A stretch of DNA of 64,000 nt from Rubricoccus marinus. Lineage in GTDB: Bacteria > Bacteroidota > Rhodothermia > Rhodothermales > Rubricoccaceae. The notes under the pieces were generated by a model that made no database searches, was not told where the DNA came from, and saw nothing but the letters and a program-made list of their open reading frames with translations. Position numbers and translations under genes: made by a program. Shown in pieces: positions 40,695 through 49,609 of the stretch. The stretch spans positions 1-64,000 of the forward strand of contig NZ_MQWB01000010.1 of assembly GCF_002257665.1 (NCBI RefSeq). The letters are read 5' to 3'. How positions within the stretch are numbered: position 1 is the stretch's first letter; each line of letters begins with the position of its first letter.

Positions 40695-40897
40695 GCTACC
40701 TCCCGCTCCTGACCCTGCTCCTCGTCCTCGTCGTCGGCGGGGCCACGACGCTGCTGATCCTGTTCCGTGCCGACCGCGCGGGCCACTTCCGTGGCCTCGC
40801 GGCCGGTGCCACGGTCCTCTTCGACGAGGACGAGCCGCTCGGCGTCCCCCAGGACCAACTCTACGCGCCCGACGCCTCACTTCCCGACCATGAGTAA
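40691..40897 (+). CDS. ccoS: cbb3 oxidase maturation protein CcoS
   Basis: 68 residues: an N-terminal helix (LTLLLVLVVGGATTLLILF), then RADRAGHFRGL and VLFDEDEPLG, the usual CcoS end with its acidic box. It helps load cofactors into the oxidase. It starts with GTG overlapping the preceding stop and overlaps ccoN by 8 bases (ATGAGTAA). Confidence 0.82.
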   Translation: MSYLPLLTLLLVLVVGGATTLLILFRADRAGHFRGLAAGATVLFDEDEPLGVPQDQLYAPDASLPDHE

Positions 40898-42479
40898 GCG
40901 ATCCGAGCGCCGCGCGCGCAAGCAGGCCGCCCGCCTCGACCAGCGCCGCGACACCTACGCGACGGGCATCGACCCCGTCCACGGCGTCTGGCGCGACGGC
41001 GTCGCACCGACCAACGTCGCCACCTGGCGCCGCGACGTCGACCGCCACGTCCGCACGCCCGTCGTGGCGTTCACGCTCACGGCCGTCTTCTGGCTCCTCG
41101 TCGGCACGACGTTCGCGCTTATCGCCTCGTTCAAGTTTCAGTACCCCGACTGGATGGGGGAGACGGCCGCGATGACGTTCGGGCGCGTCCGCCCCGCCCA
41201 CCTCAACACGATGATCTGGGGCTGGATCTCACCCGCGGGCGTCGCCATCGCGGTCTGGCTCTGGGGGCGCCTGCTCAAGACCGAGGTCCGCCACGTCTGG
41301 GCGCTCAACGTGAGCTGGGTCCTGTGGAACATCGGCGTCACCGTCGGCACCGTCGGCATCCTGGCGGGCTACTCGCAGGGCATTGAGTGGGTCGAGATGC
41401 CGCTCGCGGCCTTCGTCTTCCTGGTCCCGGCGCTCCTGCTCGTCGCCTACTCGCTGCTCTCGACGCTGCGCCACCGGCGCGTGGCCCACCTCTACATCTC
41501 GGTCTGGTACATCGGCGCGTCGCTCTTGTGGACGCCGGTCCTGATCGTCGCCATCCTCCTGCCGATCTACTCCGGCGTGCCGCACGCGACGGCGAACTGG
41601 TGGTTCGCCCACAACATCCTGGGGTTGTGGCTCACGCCCATCGGGCTGGGCGCGGCCTACTACCTCATCCCCAAGGTCGTCGGGCGGCCGATCTACTCGT
41701 ACCACCTCTCGTACCTCGGCTTCTGGACGCTGGCGCTGTTCTACAACTGGGCGGGCGTCCACCACTTGGTCGGCGGGCCGCCGCCGCAGTGGGTGGTCAC
41801 GGTGTCGATCGTGTTCTCGGTCATGATGATCATCCCGGTCATCATCGTGGGGCTCAACCACCACATGACGGCTTTCCCGCGCATCAAGCGCGTGATCTGG
41901 AGCCCCACGCTCCGCTTCGTGGTCTTCGGCGCGGTGAGCTACACCGTGGTCTCGCTCCAGGGCGCGATGCAGGCGCTCCGGTTCTGGCAGGAGGTGACGC
42001 ACTTCACGCACTACACCATCGCGCACTCGCACATCGGCGTCTACGCCTTCGTGACGATGATCGCCTACGGCGCGCTCTACTACCTCCTGCCGCGCGTGAC
42101 GGGCTGGGAGTGGAAGAGCAAGCGGCTCATCTCGCTCCACTTCTGGACGACCGCCGTCGGCATCTCGCTCTACATCGTCGGGCTGACCGCCGGTGGCGTG
42201 CTCCAGGGCTTCCTGATGAACAACCCCGACGTGCCGTTCATGGAGATCGTCGAGACGATGAAGCCGTTCCTGTGGAGCCGCTCCATCGCGGGCGTGCTCA
42301 TGACCGTCGGCCACCTCGCGTTCGCCTACCTCGTCTGGGAGATCGTCCGCAAAAAGGGCGAGCGCCCCCCAGGCCCGGTCTTTTTCCGCCAGCCGCCCGC
42401 GGGCGTCTACCGCATGATGACGGGCGCCGACCCCGACACGGGCGACGGGTCGGCCGCGCACCCCGTCCCCGCCCCCTAG
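40890..42479 (+). CDS. ccoN: cbb3-type cytochrome c oxidase subunit I
   Basis: 529 residues with about 12 helices. Heme and copper ligands are visible in RPAHLNTMIWGW, WWFAHNILGLWLTPIGLG, NWAGVHHLVGG and FTHYTIAHSHIGVYAF. This catalytic subunit reduces oxygen to water with high affinity and pumps protons. The soluble N-terminus (~55 residues, Arg-rich) is longer than usual. The start was set at MSKRSERRARK, overlapping ccoS. Confidence 0.95.
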   Translation: MSKRSERRARKQAARLDQRRDTYATGIDPVHGVWRDGVAPTNVATWRRDVDRHVRTPVVAFTLTAVFWLLVGTTFALIASFKFQYPDWMGETAAMTFGRVRPAHLNTMIWGWISPAGVAIAVWLWGRLLKTEVRHVWALNVSWVLWNIGVTVGTVGILAGYSQGIEWVEMPLAAFVFLVPALLLVAYSLLSTLRHRRVAHLYISVWYIGASLLWTPVLIVAILLPIYSGVPHATANWWFAHNILGLWLTPIGLGAAYYLIPKVVGRPIYSYHLSYLGFWTLALFYNWAGVHHLVGGPPPQWVVTVSIVFSVMMIIPVIIVGLNHHMTAFPRIKRVIWSPTLRFVVFGAVSYTVVSLQGAMQALRFWQEVTHFTHYTIAHSHIGVYAFVTMIAYGALYYLLPRVTGWEWKSKRLISLHFWTTAVGISLYIVGLTAGGVLQGFLMNNPDVPFMEIVETMKPFLWSRSIAGVLMTVGHLAFAYLVWEIVRKKGERPPGPVFFRQPPAGVYRMMTGADPDTGDGSAAHPVPAP

Positions 42480-42483
42480 CGCC

Positions 42484-43098
42484 ATGATCACCCGAGCCTC
42501 CCTCATCTTCCTCGGCGCCCTGGCGGCCATCCTGATGAGCTTCACGGCGCTCGCCGTGCTGCCCGCCGCCCAACTCGCCACCATCGAGCCCACGCCGGGC
42601 ACGGAGGAGTACTACGGTCCGACCCGCCGGGGCCGCGAGGTCTACGTCCGCGAGGGCTGCGTCTACTGCCACAGCCAGCAGGTCCGCCCGCCAGACTTCG
42701 GCGCCGACATCGAGCGCGGGTGGGGACAGCGCGGCTCGCTCCCGGGCGACTACGTCTACGACTACCCGCACGTGATGGGCACGATGCGGACCGGCCCCGA
42801 CCTCCACGACATCGCGAGCCGCCAGCCGTCGGCCGACTGGCACCACGCCCACCTCTACAACCCGCGCTCGGTCAGCCCCGGATCGGTCATGGCGCCCTAC
42901 CCGTGGCTCTACCGCGTCGTCGAGGTCCGCGGCGACGGCCCCGATAACGCCGTCCCGCTGCCGCCCGAGTACGCGCCCGGCGAGGGGTTCGCCGTGATCC
43001 CGACCGAGGAGGCTGAGGACCTCTTCGCCTACCTCATGACGCTCAAGCTGGAGGCCGTCGACACGCCCGCGTCCGACGCCGCCGGCGCCACCGAGTAA
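42484..43098 (+). CDS. ccoO: cbb3 oxidase subunit II, mono-heme cytochrome c
   Basis: 204 residues with an N-terminal membrane anchor and one heme c site, REGCVYCHSQQVRPPDFGAD (about residues 57-76), the CcoO signature; HVMGTMRTGPDLHDI and SVMAPYPWL supply the distal Met and other conserved parts. It passes electrons to the catalytic subunit. It begins 4 bases after ccoN. Confidence 0.95.
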   Translation: MITRASLIFLGALAAILMSFTALAVLPAAQLATIEPTPGTEEYYGPTRRGREVYVREGCVYCHSQQVRPPDFGADIERGWGQRGSLPGDYVYDYPHVMGTMRTGPDLHDIASRQPSADWHHAHLYNPRSVSPGSVMAPYPWLYRVVEVRGDGPDNAVPLPPEYAPGEGFAVIPTEEAEDLFAYLMTLKLEAVDTPASDAAGATE

Positions 43099-43128
43099 TC
43101 CGACCGAGTAATCCGACCGCGTAATCCC
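43090..43128 (+). repeat. Three tandem 13-bp repeats between ccoO and ccoP
   Basis: ACCGAGTAATCCG, ACCGAGTAATCCG, ACCGCGTAATCCC fill exactly the space from the end of ccoO, whose TAA is in the first copy, to the ATG of ccoP. Confidence 0.85.
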
Positions 43129-43959
43129 ATGGCCGACTCCACCCTTCCCGGCGACGCCGACGCCCCGCGCCCCGAGGACGCCGCCGTGCCTACCTCGGAC
43201 GAGGCCCAGGCCCGCGCGGCCCAGGCCGGAGCCGCCCAGCCCGCGCTCGCGCCTGCGGGCGCCGCGCAGCAGACCGAGCAGGCCGAGCCGCTCGACTTGC
43301 TGAGCCCGTACTACCGCGAGCAGAACCTCGCCGCTGAGGGCGCCGAGGCGCCCCCGTTCGCGCTCTGGGTCACCATCTTCGGCGTCGTGCTGTTCTCGGT
43401 GTTCTACCTCGGCGCCAACGTCGGCGACTTCTCGACCTACCCGTGGCTCCAGCAGCCACAGGCCGCCGGCGTCGCCGCCGCCGCGGCGCCCGTCGCCGTC
43501 GACGGCGCCCAGCTCTACACCTCGCGGTGCGCCAACTGCCACCAGGCCGACGGCACCGGCGTCGCGAATGTCAACCCGCCGCTGGCGGGCTCGTCCTGGG
43601 TGACAGGCGACAAGGGCGTGCTCATCCGCATCCTGCTCCACGGCATGAACGGGCCGGTCGAGGTGCTCGGCGCCACCTACAACGGCAACATGCCCGCCTG
43701 GGCCATCCTGTCCGACGAGGAGATCGCCGCCGTGACGACGCACGAGCGGACGAGCTGGGGGAACGCGGCCGAGCCCATCACGGCCGCAGAGGTCGCGGCC
43801 ATCCGCGAGCTGACCGCCTCGCGGTCCCAGCCCTGGACCGCCGCCGAGCTCCAGGACCCCGCCAACCAGGGCGTCCCGGCCGGGGCCGCCCCCGAGGCGG
43901 ACGCGCCAGAGGCCTCGGGCGACGACGCGCCCCCGGACTCCGCCGCCGCGGACGCATGA
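43129..43959 (+). CDS. ccoP: cbb3 oxidase subunit III, mono-heme cytochrome c
   Basis: 276 residues. After an acidic, Ala/Gln-rich start come the CcoP N-terminal motif LLSPYYREQNLAAEGAEAPP, one membrane helix (FALWVTIFGVVLFSVFYLG) and one heme c site (SRCANCHQADGTG, about residue 134). Proteobacterial CcoP has two hemes, so this is the shorter Bacteroidota-like form. The C-terminal ~40 residues are Ala/Pro/Asp-rich. It relays electrons from soluble donors such as HiPIP or cytochrome c. Confidence 0.92.
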   Translation: MADSTLPGDADAPRPEDAAVPTSDEAQARAAQAGAAQPALAPAGAAQQTEQAEPLDLLSPYYREQNLAAEGAEAPPFALWVTIFGVVLFSVFYLGANVGDFSTYPWLQQPQAAGVAAAAAPVAVDGAQLYTSRCANCHQADGTGVANVNPPLAGSSWVTGDKGVLIRILLHGMNGPVEVLGATYNGNMPAWAILSDEEIAAVTTHERTSWGNAAEPITAAEVAAIRELTASRSQPWTAAELQDPANQGVPAGAAPEADAPEASGDDAPPDSAAADA

Positions 43960-46085
43960 CGCGCTGCGCCCACTGCGACCTCCCCGTGCTGGGGACTGGC
44001 GCCACGGGCGATTCTGACGGACCCCTCGCCGGGGCCGTCTACTGCTGCACCGGCTGCCTGATGGTCGCCGACCTCCTGGGCGACGATCCCGACGAGCGCA
44101 CGCCCGAGCAGCGCGCGCTCCTCTACCGCCTGTTTGTCGGCGTCCTCGCGGCCGGATTCACGATGACAGTCTCGGTCGCCATCGCGTCGGGCTACGGGTT
44201 CGGCGCGCTCCGCACGCTCGACACGGGCTGGGACGCGGCCCACTGGGCGCTCCTGGCCGCCGCGCTCCCGGCGCTGGCGCTCTTGGGCCCGCCCGTCTGG
44301 GGTGCCGCCTGGCAGAGCCTCCGCGCGCGTCGCCTGTCGCTGGAGGTTTTGTTCGCGCTCGGCACGCTCGCCGCCGTCGCCGCGAGCGCCGTGTCCTACG
44401 CCCGCGGCTCCGGCCCGGTCTACCTCGAGACGGCCGCGATGCTGCTCGCGCTCTACACGCTCGGCCGCTACCTCGACGCCCGCACGCGCGGCCAGACGAC
44501 GCGCGTGCTCCGCCGCCTGCTCGACGTGCCCACGGCCGACGTCGAGCGGCTCACGGACAGCGGCGCCGAGTCCGTGTCGCCCCAGACCCTCGCCGTCGGT
44601 GACCGCGTGCGCTTGCGCGCGGGCGACGTGGTGCCCGTCGACGGCGTGGTCGAGGACGGCCGCGCGCTCGCCGACACCGCCGCGCTCACGGGTGAGGCTG
44701 GGCCGTCGCCTCTGGCGCCCGGCGACTCGGTGCTTGCGGGCACGCTGCTCCTCGACGCCCCGCTCGTCGTTCGCGTCACGGCGACGGGCGAGGAGCGGCA
44801 CCTGGCTCGCGTCGAGCGCTTGATGCACCGGGCGATGGCCCAGCCCACGCGCGTCGCCGACGCGACCGACCGCGCGCTGCGCTGGCTCATCCCAGCGGTC
44901 GTCGTCCTCGCGCTCGCGACGTTTGCTGGGTGGACGTGGGCGGCGGGCTTCGAGCGCGGCCTCTACGCCGGGCTCTCGGTCGTCCTCATCGCGTGCCCGT
45001 GCGCGCTCGGGCTGGCGGTCCCGCTCGCGCTCCACGTCGCGCTCGGCGAGGCCACGCGGCGCGGCGTCCTGGTCCGCTCCGGCCAGTCCCTCCTGGACCT
45101 CGCGGGCGTCCGTGCCGCCGTGCTCGACAAAACGGGCACGCTCGCCCAGCCCGGCCGCGTCGTCTCGGTCGGTATTCCCGCCGCCCGGCTCACGCCTGGC
45201 CAGGGCGACGGCCACGCCGGATCGCCGCCGCTGCCCGCCGACACCTGGCTTGCGGCGGCGGCGGCCGTCGAGGGCGGCGTCGACCACCCGCTCGCGCGCG
45301 CCGTCCGCGCCGAGGCCCAGGCCCGCGCCCTGGCGCTCCCCGCCGTCTCCGACGCCCGGTCGCTCCCCGGCCTGGGCGTCGAGGCCACCGTCGCCTTGCC
45401 CGGCGGCCCGGCCCGCGTGGCCGTCGGCCACCCGAGCCTCCTGGCTCTCGGGCACCCCGCGCGTGTCGTCGCCGACCGGCTGGGGCAGGGGGGAGGCCGC
45501 GCCCTCGTCGTCACCGCCGACCGCCAGCCCGTCGCGCTCCTCTCCGTCGAAGAAGCCCCGGTCGAGGGCGCGACCCAGGCCGTCGAGGCGCTCCGTGCCG
45601 CCGGGCTCCACGTCGAGGTCCTCTCCGGCGACCGAGACGCGGCCGTCCAGGCATTTACCGCCCCGCTCGGCGTCGAGGGGCGGGGCGCCGCGACGCCCGA
45701 GGCCAAGCTCGACCGCGTGCGCCACCTTCAGGCCACGGTCGGCCCCACGCTCGTGCTCGGCGACGGCACGAACGACGCCGCCGCGCTCGCCGCCGCCGAC
45801 GTCGGGGTTGCGCTCGCGCGCGGGACGGCACTCGCCGTCGAGGCGGCCGACGTCACGCTCTACGGACGTGACCTCTCGGCGCTTCCCTGGCTGCTCGACC
45901 TCGCGCGCCGCACGCGGCGCACGGTCCGCCTCAACCTCGTCTGGACCTTCGGCTACAACGCCGTCGGGCTCGCGCTCGCCGTCGCGGGCCTGCTCCACCC
46001 GCTCGTCGCCGTCGTCGTGATGGTGCTCTCGAGCGCGTTCGTGACCGCGACCGCGCTCCGCCTCCGCCAGCCCGACGCGCCGTGA
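43956..46085 (+). CDS. ccoI: Copper P-type ATPase for oxidase assembly (CcoI type)
   Basis: 709 residues. The N-terminus MTRCAHCDLPV with YCCTGCLMVADLLG is characteristic of CcoI/FixI. The transport core has DTAALTGEAGPS, IACPCALGLAVPLAL (metal-binding CPC), AVLDKTGTLA (phosphorylated Asp) and GDGTNDAAALAAADV. The HMA domain usually found after the Cys motifs is missing, so it is shorter at the N-terminus. It exports copper to the periplasmic side for the oxidase copper centre. Overlaps ccoP by 4 bases. Confidence 0.92.
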   Translation: MTRCAHCDLPVLGTGATGDSDGPLAGAVYCCTGCLMVADLLGDDPDERTPEQRALLYRLFVGVLAAGFTMTVSVAIASGYGFGALRTLDTGWDAAHWALLAAALPALALLGPPVWGAAWQSLRARRLSLEVLFALGTLAAVAASAVSYARGSGPVYLETAAMLLALYTLGRYLDARTRGQTTRVLRRLLDVPTADVERLTDSGAESVSPQTLAVGDRVRLRAGDVVPVDGVVEDGRALADTAALTGEAGPSPLAPGDSVLAGTLLLDAPLVVRVTATGEERHLARVERLMHRAMAQPTRVADATDRALRWLIPAVVVLALATFAGWTWAAGFERGLYAGLSVVLIACPCALGLAVPLALHVALGEATRRGVLVRSGQSLLDLAGVRAAVLDKTGTLAQPGRVVSVGIPAARLTPGQGDGHAGSPPLPADTWLAAAAAVEGGVDHPLARAVRAEAQARALALPAVSDARSLPGLGVEATVALPGGPARVAVGHPSLLALGHPARVVADRLGQGGGRALVVTADRQPVALLSVEEAPVEGATQAVEALRAAGLHVEVLSGDRDAAVQAFTAPLGVEGRGAATPEAKLDRVRHLQATVGPTLVLGDGTNDAAALAAADVGVALARGTALAVEAADVTLYGRDLSALPWLLDLARRTRRTVRLNLVWTFGYNAVGLALAVAGLLHPLVAVVVMVLSSAFVTATALRLRQPDAP

Positions 46086-46780
46086 CCGCCGCCGCCCTCG
46101 CGTCCGCGTTCCTGTTCGGCTTGCTCGGCAGCGGCCACTGCGCCGGGATGTGCGGCCCGCTCGTGCTCGCCGCCGCCCAGCGACACCGGACGGCCGCCGA
46201 GCTCCAGGTCCACCAGGCGCTCTACCACCTCGGCAAGACGCTCGCCTATGCCGCGCTCGGCGCCGCCGCCGGCGTGCTGGCGGGGCTCGCGGGCGACGGG
46301 CTGGCGGCGGTCGCCCAGTCCGGGCAGCGCGTCCTGAGCGTCGCGCTGGGGCTGGGACTCGTCGCGCTCGGCGTCGCGCTCCTGCTCGGCAAGCGACTCC
46401 CGGAAGGGAGCGCCTGGGCGTTCCGCCTGCCCCTCTTCGGCGCCGTGTTCAGGGCGCTCGTCCGCGAGCGCTCGCTGCGCGCCAGCGTCGGCCTGGGGTT
46501 CCTCAATGGGCTCCTGCCCTGCGGGCTCGTCTACGCCGGGCTCGGCGTGGCCGCCACGACCGGCTCGGCGCTCGGGGGCGCGCTCTCGATGGCCGCCTTC
46601 GGGCTCGGCACCGCGCCCGCGCTCGTCGCCGTGGGCACGCTGGGCTACGCCGCGCGGCCCGCCTGGCGCTCCCGGATGCAGCGGGCCGCGGGCGCGCTCC
46701 TCGTCCTCGCCGGGCTCCCCACAATCCTTCGCGCCACCCCGCTGTGGGGCGCGATCATGCACGCCATGATGGGCCACTGA
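46082..46780 (+). CDS. SafE/DsbD_2-like membrane protein of cbb3 operon
   Basis: 232 residues with six helices: LGSGHCAGMCGPLVLAAAQR and GFLNGLLPCGLVYAGLGVAA are the paired Cys/Pro motifs of the UreH/DsbD_2 (often called sulfite exporter TauE/SafE) group. Members directly after ccoI are thought to help copper delivery. The GTG start overlaps the ccoI stop. No CcoG or CcoH gene follows. Confidence 0.85.
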   Translation: MTAAALASAFLFGLLGSGHCAGMCGPLVLAAAQRHRTAAELQVHQALYHLGKTLAYAALGAAAGVLAGLAGDGLAAVAQSGQRVLSVALGLGLVALGVALLLGKRLPEGSAWAFRLPLFGAVFRALVRERSLRASVGLGFLNGLLPCGLVYAGLGVAATTGSALGGALSMAAFGLGTAPALVAVGTLGYAARPAWRSRMQRAAGALLVLAGLPTILRATPLWGAIMHAMMGH

Positions 46781-46851
46781 GAATGATGACCCCCCACGAC
46801 TCCGCTCCCCGGCTCAACGGCGCGCGGGTGTGTACGGCCGTCGTGTACTGG

Positions 46852-46868
46852 ACCTTCCGTGGGAAGGT
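46852..46868. promoter_or_regulatory. Perfect operator-like palindrome
   Basis: ACCTTCC-GTG-GGAAGGT, 7-base arms around a 3-base centre, 24 bases before the thioredoxin-like gene. The arms equal those of copper-responsive CueR sites, but the spacer is 3 instead of 7 bases. Confidence 0.5.
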
Positions 46869-46892
46869 GACGCTGGACGAGTTCTCGTACTG

Positions 46893-47450
46893 ATGGGCGA
46901 GCCCCTCGACGGGTGGAGACGCCAGTGGGAGTCGCCAGCGGGCCGGCGTGCCCGCCGCATCGCGTACTGGCTCGTACTCGCCGCGCTGGCGGTCGTCGTC
47001 GTCCGCCGCTACCTCCCGGACTACGACCTCGCCGACCTCGGCCCGGCGCCGCCTCTGGCGTACGCCGACCTCGACGGCGAGACGGTCCGACTCGACGCCT
47101 TCGCGGGCCGGGTCGTCGTCGTCAACGTCTGGGCGACGTGGTGCCCGCCGTGCGTGGTCGAGACGCCGGGCTTCGTGGATCTCGCGGCCGAGTTCGAGGA
47201 CGACGTCCAGTTCCTGGGCGTCTCCGCCGACCAGGACACAAGCCTCGTGCGACCGTTCGGCGAGCGCTACAGCGTGACCTACCCGCTCCTCGTCGGTCCC
47301 AACCTCGCCGGACCGCCACTCGCCGCCCCAGTCCTCCCGACGACCTATGTCGTCGACCGGCGCGGCCGCATCCGGATGCGGCACGAGGGGCTGCTGCTGG
47401 AGCCCGCCCTCCGCCCGGTCCTCCGGGAGCTCGCCCGCGAGCAGCCGTAG
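46893..47450 (+). CDS. Membrane-anchored TlpA/ResA-like thioredoxin
   Basis: 185 residues. A membrane anchor (IAYWLVLAALAVVVVRRYL) is followed by a periplasmic thioredoxin fold: VVVVNVWATWCPPCVVETPG with the WCPPC active site (about residue 92), VSADQDTSLVRPF and PTTYVVDRRGRI. Such proteins reduce heme-binding cysteines of apocytochromes c or the copper site of oxidases, fitting the operon upstream. ATG start at MGEPLDGW. Confidence 0.9.
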   Translation: MGEPLDGWRRQWESPAGRRARRIAYWLVLAALAVVVVRRYLPDYDLADLGPAPPLAYADLDGETVRLDAFAGRVVVVNVWATWCPPCVVETPGFVDLAAEFEDDVQFLGVSADQDTSLVRPFGERYSVTYPLLVGPNLAGPPLAAPVLPTTYVVDRRGRIRMRHEGLLLEPALRPVLRELAREQP

Positions 47451-47531
47451 ACGCCCCCCTGCACGGTCGCCCGCCGCCGCCTACGCCACGCTCGTAGAAG
47501 GCGCGGACGGGCGTCCGGGGTGCAGGCATGG

Positions 47532-47566
47532 GGAGCGACCGGCCCCGCTTGGGGGGCCGGCGCTCC
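47532..47566. terminator. Bidirectional stem-loop between convergent genes
   Basis: GGAGCG-A-CCGGCCCC and GGGGCCGGCGCTCC form a 14-bp stem with one bulge and a 6-base loop, between the thioredoxin-like gene and the M1 peptidase. No T-tract, but position and strength suggest termination in both directions. Confidence 0.55.
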
Positions 47567-47580
47567 GGTGCCCGAGAGGT

Positions 47581-49581
47581 CTAGAGGTCACGGGCGTCGT
47601 TCGCCCGGTCGACGTCGGGCGCCAGCGCGTCGGGGTCGAGCCGCGCTGAGACCACGGTCCGGCCTGCCAGGTCGATGACGGCCCGCGCCTCGTCCTCGCT
47701 GAAGAAGGCCTCGACGGGGATCTCCACGCGCTCCGTCGTCCCGTCGGCGAACGCGAATTCGACCGTCGCGGGCATCACCAGGTCCGTCTCGTGCGTCACC
47801 GTCGCGACCGCGATGCCGTCGCCCAGACCCAAGCGGACGAGCGCGGCGTCGTAGGGCGCCAGCGAGTCGAACCAGCCGCGCCAGAACCAGTCGAGGTCCT
47901 CGCCGGAGACGTCCTCGACCGTCCGGAAAAAGTCGGCGGGCTGGGGGTGCTTGTAGGCCCACCGCCGCGTGTACTCGCGGAGCGCCTCGTCGAAGACGCC
48001 GTCGTCCAGCACGACCGTCCGGAGCAGGCGCAGGCCCATCCCCGGCTTGAAGTAGGCGTTCCAGCCGACGCCCGCGCCCGAGAGGTGGTCGGGGTAGGTC
48101 AGGACGGGGTCGTCCACCGACGCGAAGCGGCCGCTCAGGCGCGCGTAGACGTCGGGGTCGAGCAGCATCACGCCCTGCGCCCGCTCGGCCTCGCCGTAGC
48201 CCGCGATCGTCGGGTCGTCGTTCTCGTCGTAGAAGCGCCGCGCCGAGAGCTCGTTGACGAACGTGTTGAACCCCTCGTCCATCCAGGCGTGGCGGCGCTC
48301 GTCGGAGCCCACGATCATCGGGTACCAGACGTGGGCCAGCTCGTGGTCGATGACGCCGAAGAGCGCGAAGTGGCGGCTCTCGACCGACGAGAAGTGGATC
48401 ATCGGGTACTCCATCCCGCCGACGTGGCTGGCGACCGAGATCGCGACCGGATAGGGGTAGGGCAGCCAGGTCGAGTTGTTCAGGATCGAGGCGCGGCCGT
48501 AGCGCGTGGCCTCCTCCCAGCCCGGCTCCTCGGGCGTGCCGATCCCCTCGTGCGGATAGGCGCTCAGCACGAGCACGTCGTTCGTGGTCCCGTCCTCCTG
48601 GGGGACCGGGGCGGCGGCGCCGTCGAGCACGAACGCGGCCGAGGCCGCCCAGGACACGTCGCGGACCGTTTCGGCCCGGTAGCGCCACGTCGTCGTGCCG
48701 GTCCGCCTCGGGGTCGCGGCGGCCGTCCCCACCTCATCGGGGCCGACGACGTAGACGCGATCCGACGACCGGCGCGCCTCGGCCAGCCGCTGGCGCTGGG
48801 CCTCGGTGTAGACCTCGTCCGGGTTGAGCAGCTCGCCCGTCCCGACGACCGTCATCGTGCTCGGCACCGTCAGCGCCATCTCGACGTCGCCGTAGCCGAG
48901 GTAGAACTCGCCCGCGCCGAGGTACGGCATCGCGTTCCAGCCGTTGACGTCGTCGAACACGGCCACGCGCGGGAACCACTGGGCCACCGAGTAGACGGTC
49001 CCGCGCGCGGTCTCCATCCGGCCCATCCGGGGCGTGTCGGGGCCGGGCACGACGAACGTGTAGGGCACGACGACCTCGACGCGGCCCCCGCCCGGCGCCA
49101 GCGGCTCGGGCAGCGGCACGCGCATCCGGGTGTCCGTGATGCGGGGCGTCACGGGCTGCCCGTCGACCGTGACCGTCCCGAGCCGGTAGCCGTTCTCGGG
49201 GCGGCCCGTCACGCCCCGGTCGAGCTGCGCCCGGTCCCCGCGCGAGCCCTCGCGGAACAGGTTCTGCTCCAGGTGGAACCACAGATGGTCCAGGGCCTCG
49301 GGGCTCTCGTTCGTGTACGTCAGCCGGACGGTCCCGGAGAGCGTGTGCGTCGTCGTGTCGAGCGCGGCCTCGATGCGGTAGTCGTTCCGGTTCTGCCAGT
49401 ACGCCGGGCCGGGCCGCCCGCTCGCCGAGCGGTACTCGTTCGGCGTGGGGAGGGCGTAGGGCTCGAAGACGGCGTTCGTGCTGTGGCCGACCGAGTCGGC
49501 AACAGGCTGAGCGTGGGGGACACCGGCCAGCCCGAGGGCCAGCAGTGCGGTGGTCGCGAGGAGGGTGAGGGGCCGAGTCAT
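47581..49581 (-). CDS. M1-family metallopeptidase, secreted
   Basis: 666 residues with a signal peptide (LLALGLAGVPHA). The N-terminal beta domain is followed by the gluzincin catalytic region: GGMEYP (substrate-binding), VIDHELAHVWYPMIVGSDER (zinc-binding HELAH at about 413-417) and WMDEGFNTF (third ligand Glu). Bacteroidota-type M1 peptidases of this size are periplasmic or surface aminopeptidases. It seems unrelated in function to the neighbours and is probably transcribed alone. Confidence 0.93.
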   Translation of the reverse strand: MTRPLTLLATTALLALGLAGVPHAQPVADSVGHSTNAVFEPYALPTPNEYRSASGRPGPAYWQNRNDYRIEAALDTTTHTLSGTVRLTYTNESPEALDHLWFHLEQNLFREGSRGDRAQLDRGVTGRPENGYRLGTVTVDGQPVTPRITDTRMRVPLPEPLAPGGGRVEVVVPYTFVVPGPDTPRMGRMETARGTVYSVAQWFPRVAVFDDVNGWNAMPYLGAGEFYLGYGDVEMALTVPSTMTVVGTGELLNPDEVYTEAQRQRLAEARRSSDRVYVVGPDEVGTAAATPRRTGTTTWRYRAETVRDVSWAASAAFVLDGAAAPVPQEDGTTNDVLVLSAYPHEGIGTPEEPGWEEATRYGRASILNNSTWLPYPYPVAISVASHVGGMEYPMIHFSSVESRHFALFGVIDHELAHVWYPMIVGSDERRHAWMDEGFNTFVNELSARRFYDENDDPTIAGYGEAERAQGVMLLDPDVYARLSGRFASVDDPVLTYPDHLSGAGVGWNAYFKPGMGLRLLRTVVLDDGVFDEALREYTRRWAYKHPQPADFFRTVEDVSGEDLDWFWRGWFDSLAPYDAALVRLGLGDGIAVATVTHETDLVMPATVEFAFADGTTERVEIPVEAFFSEDEARAVIDLAGRTVVSARLDPDALAPDVDRANDARDL

Positions 49582-49609
49582 GGGGGAAGGGGGGAGGAAA
49601 AGAGGGAGG

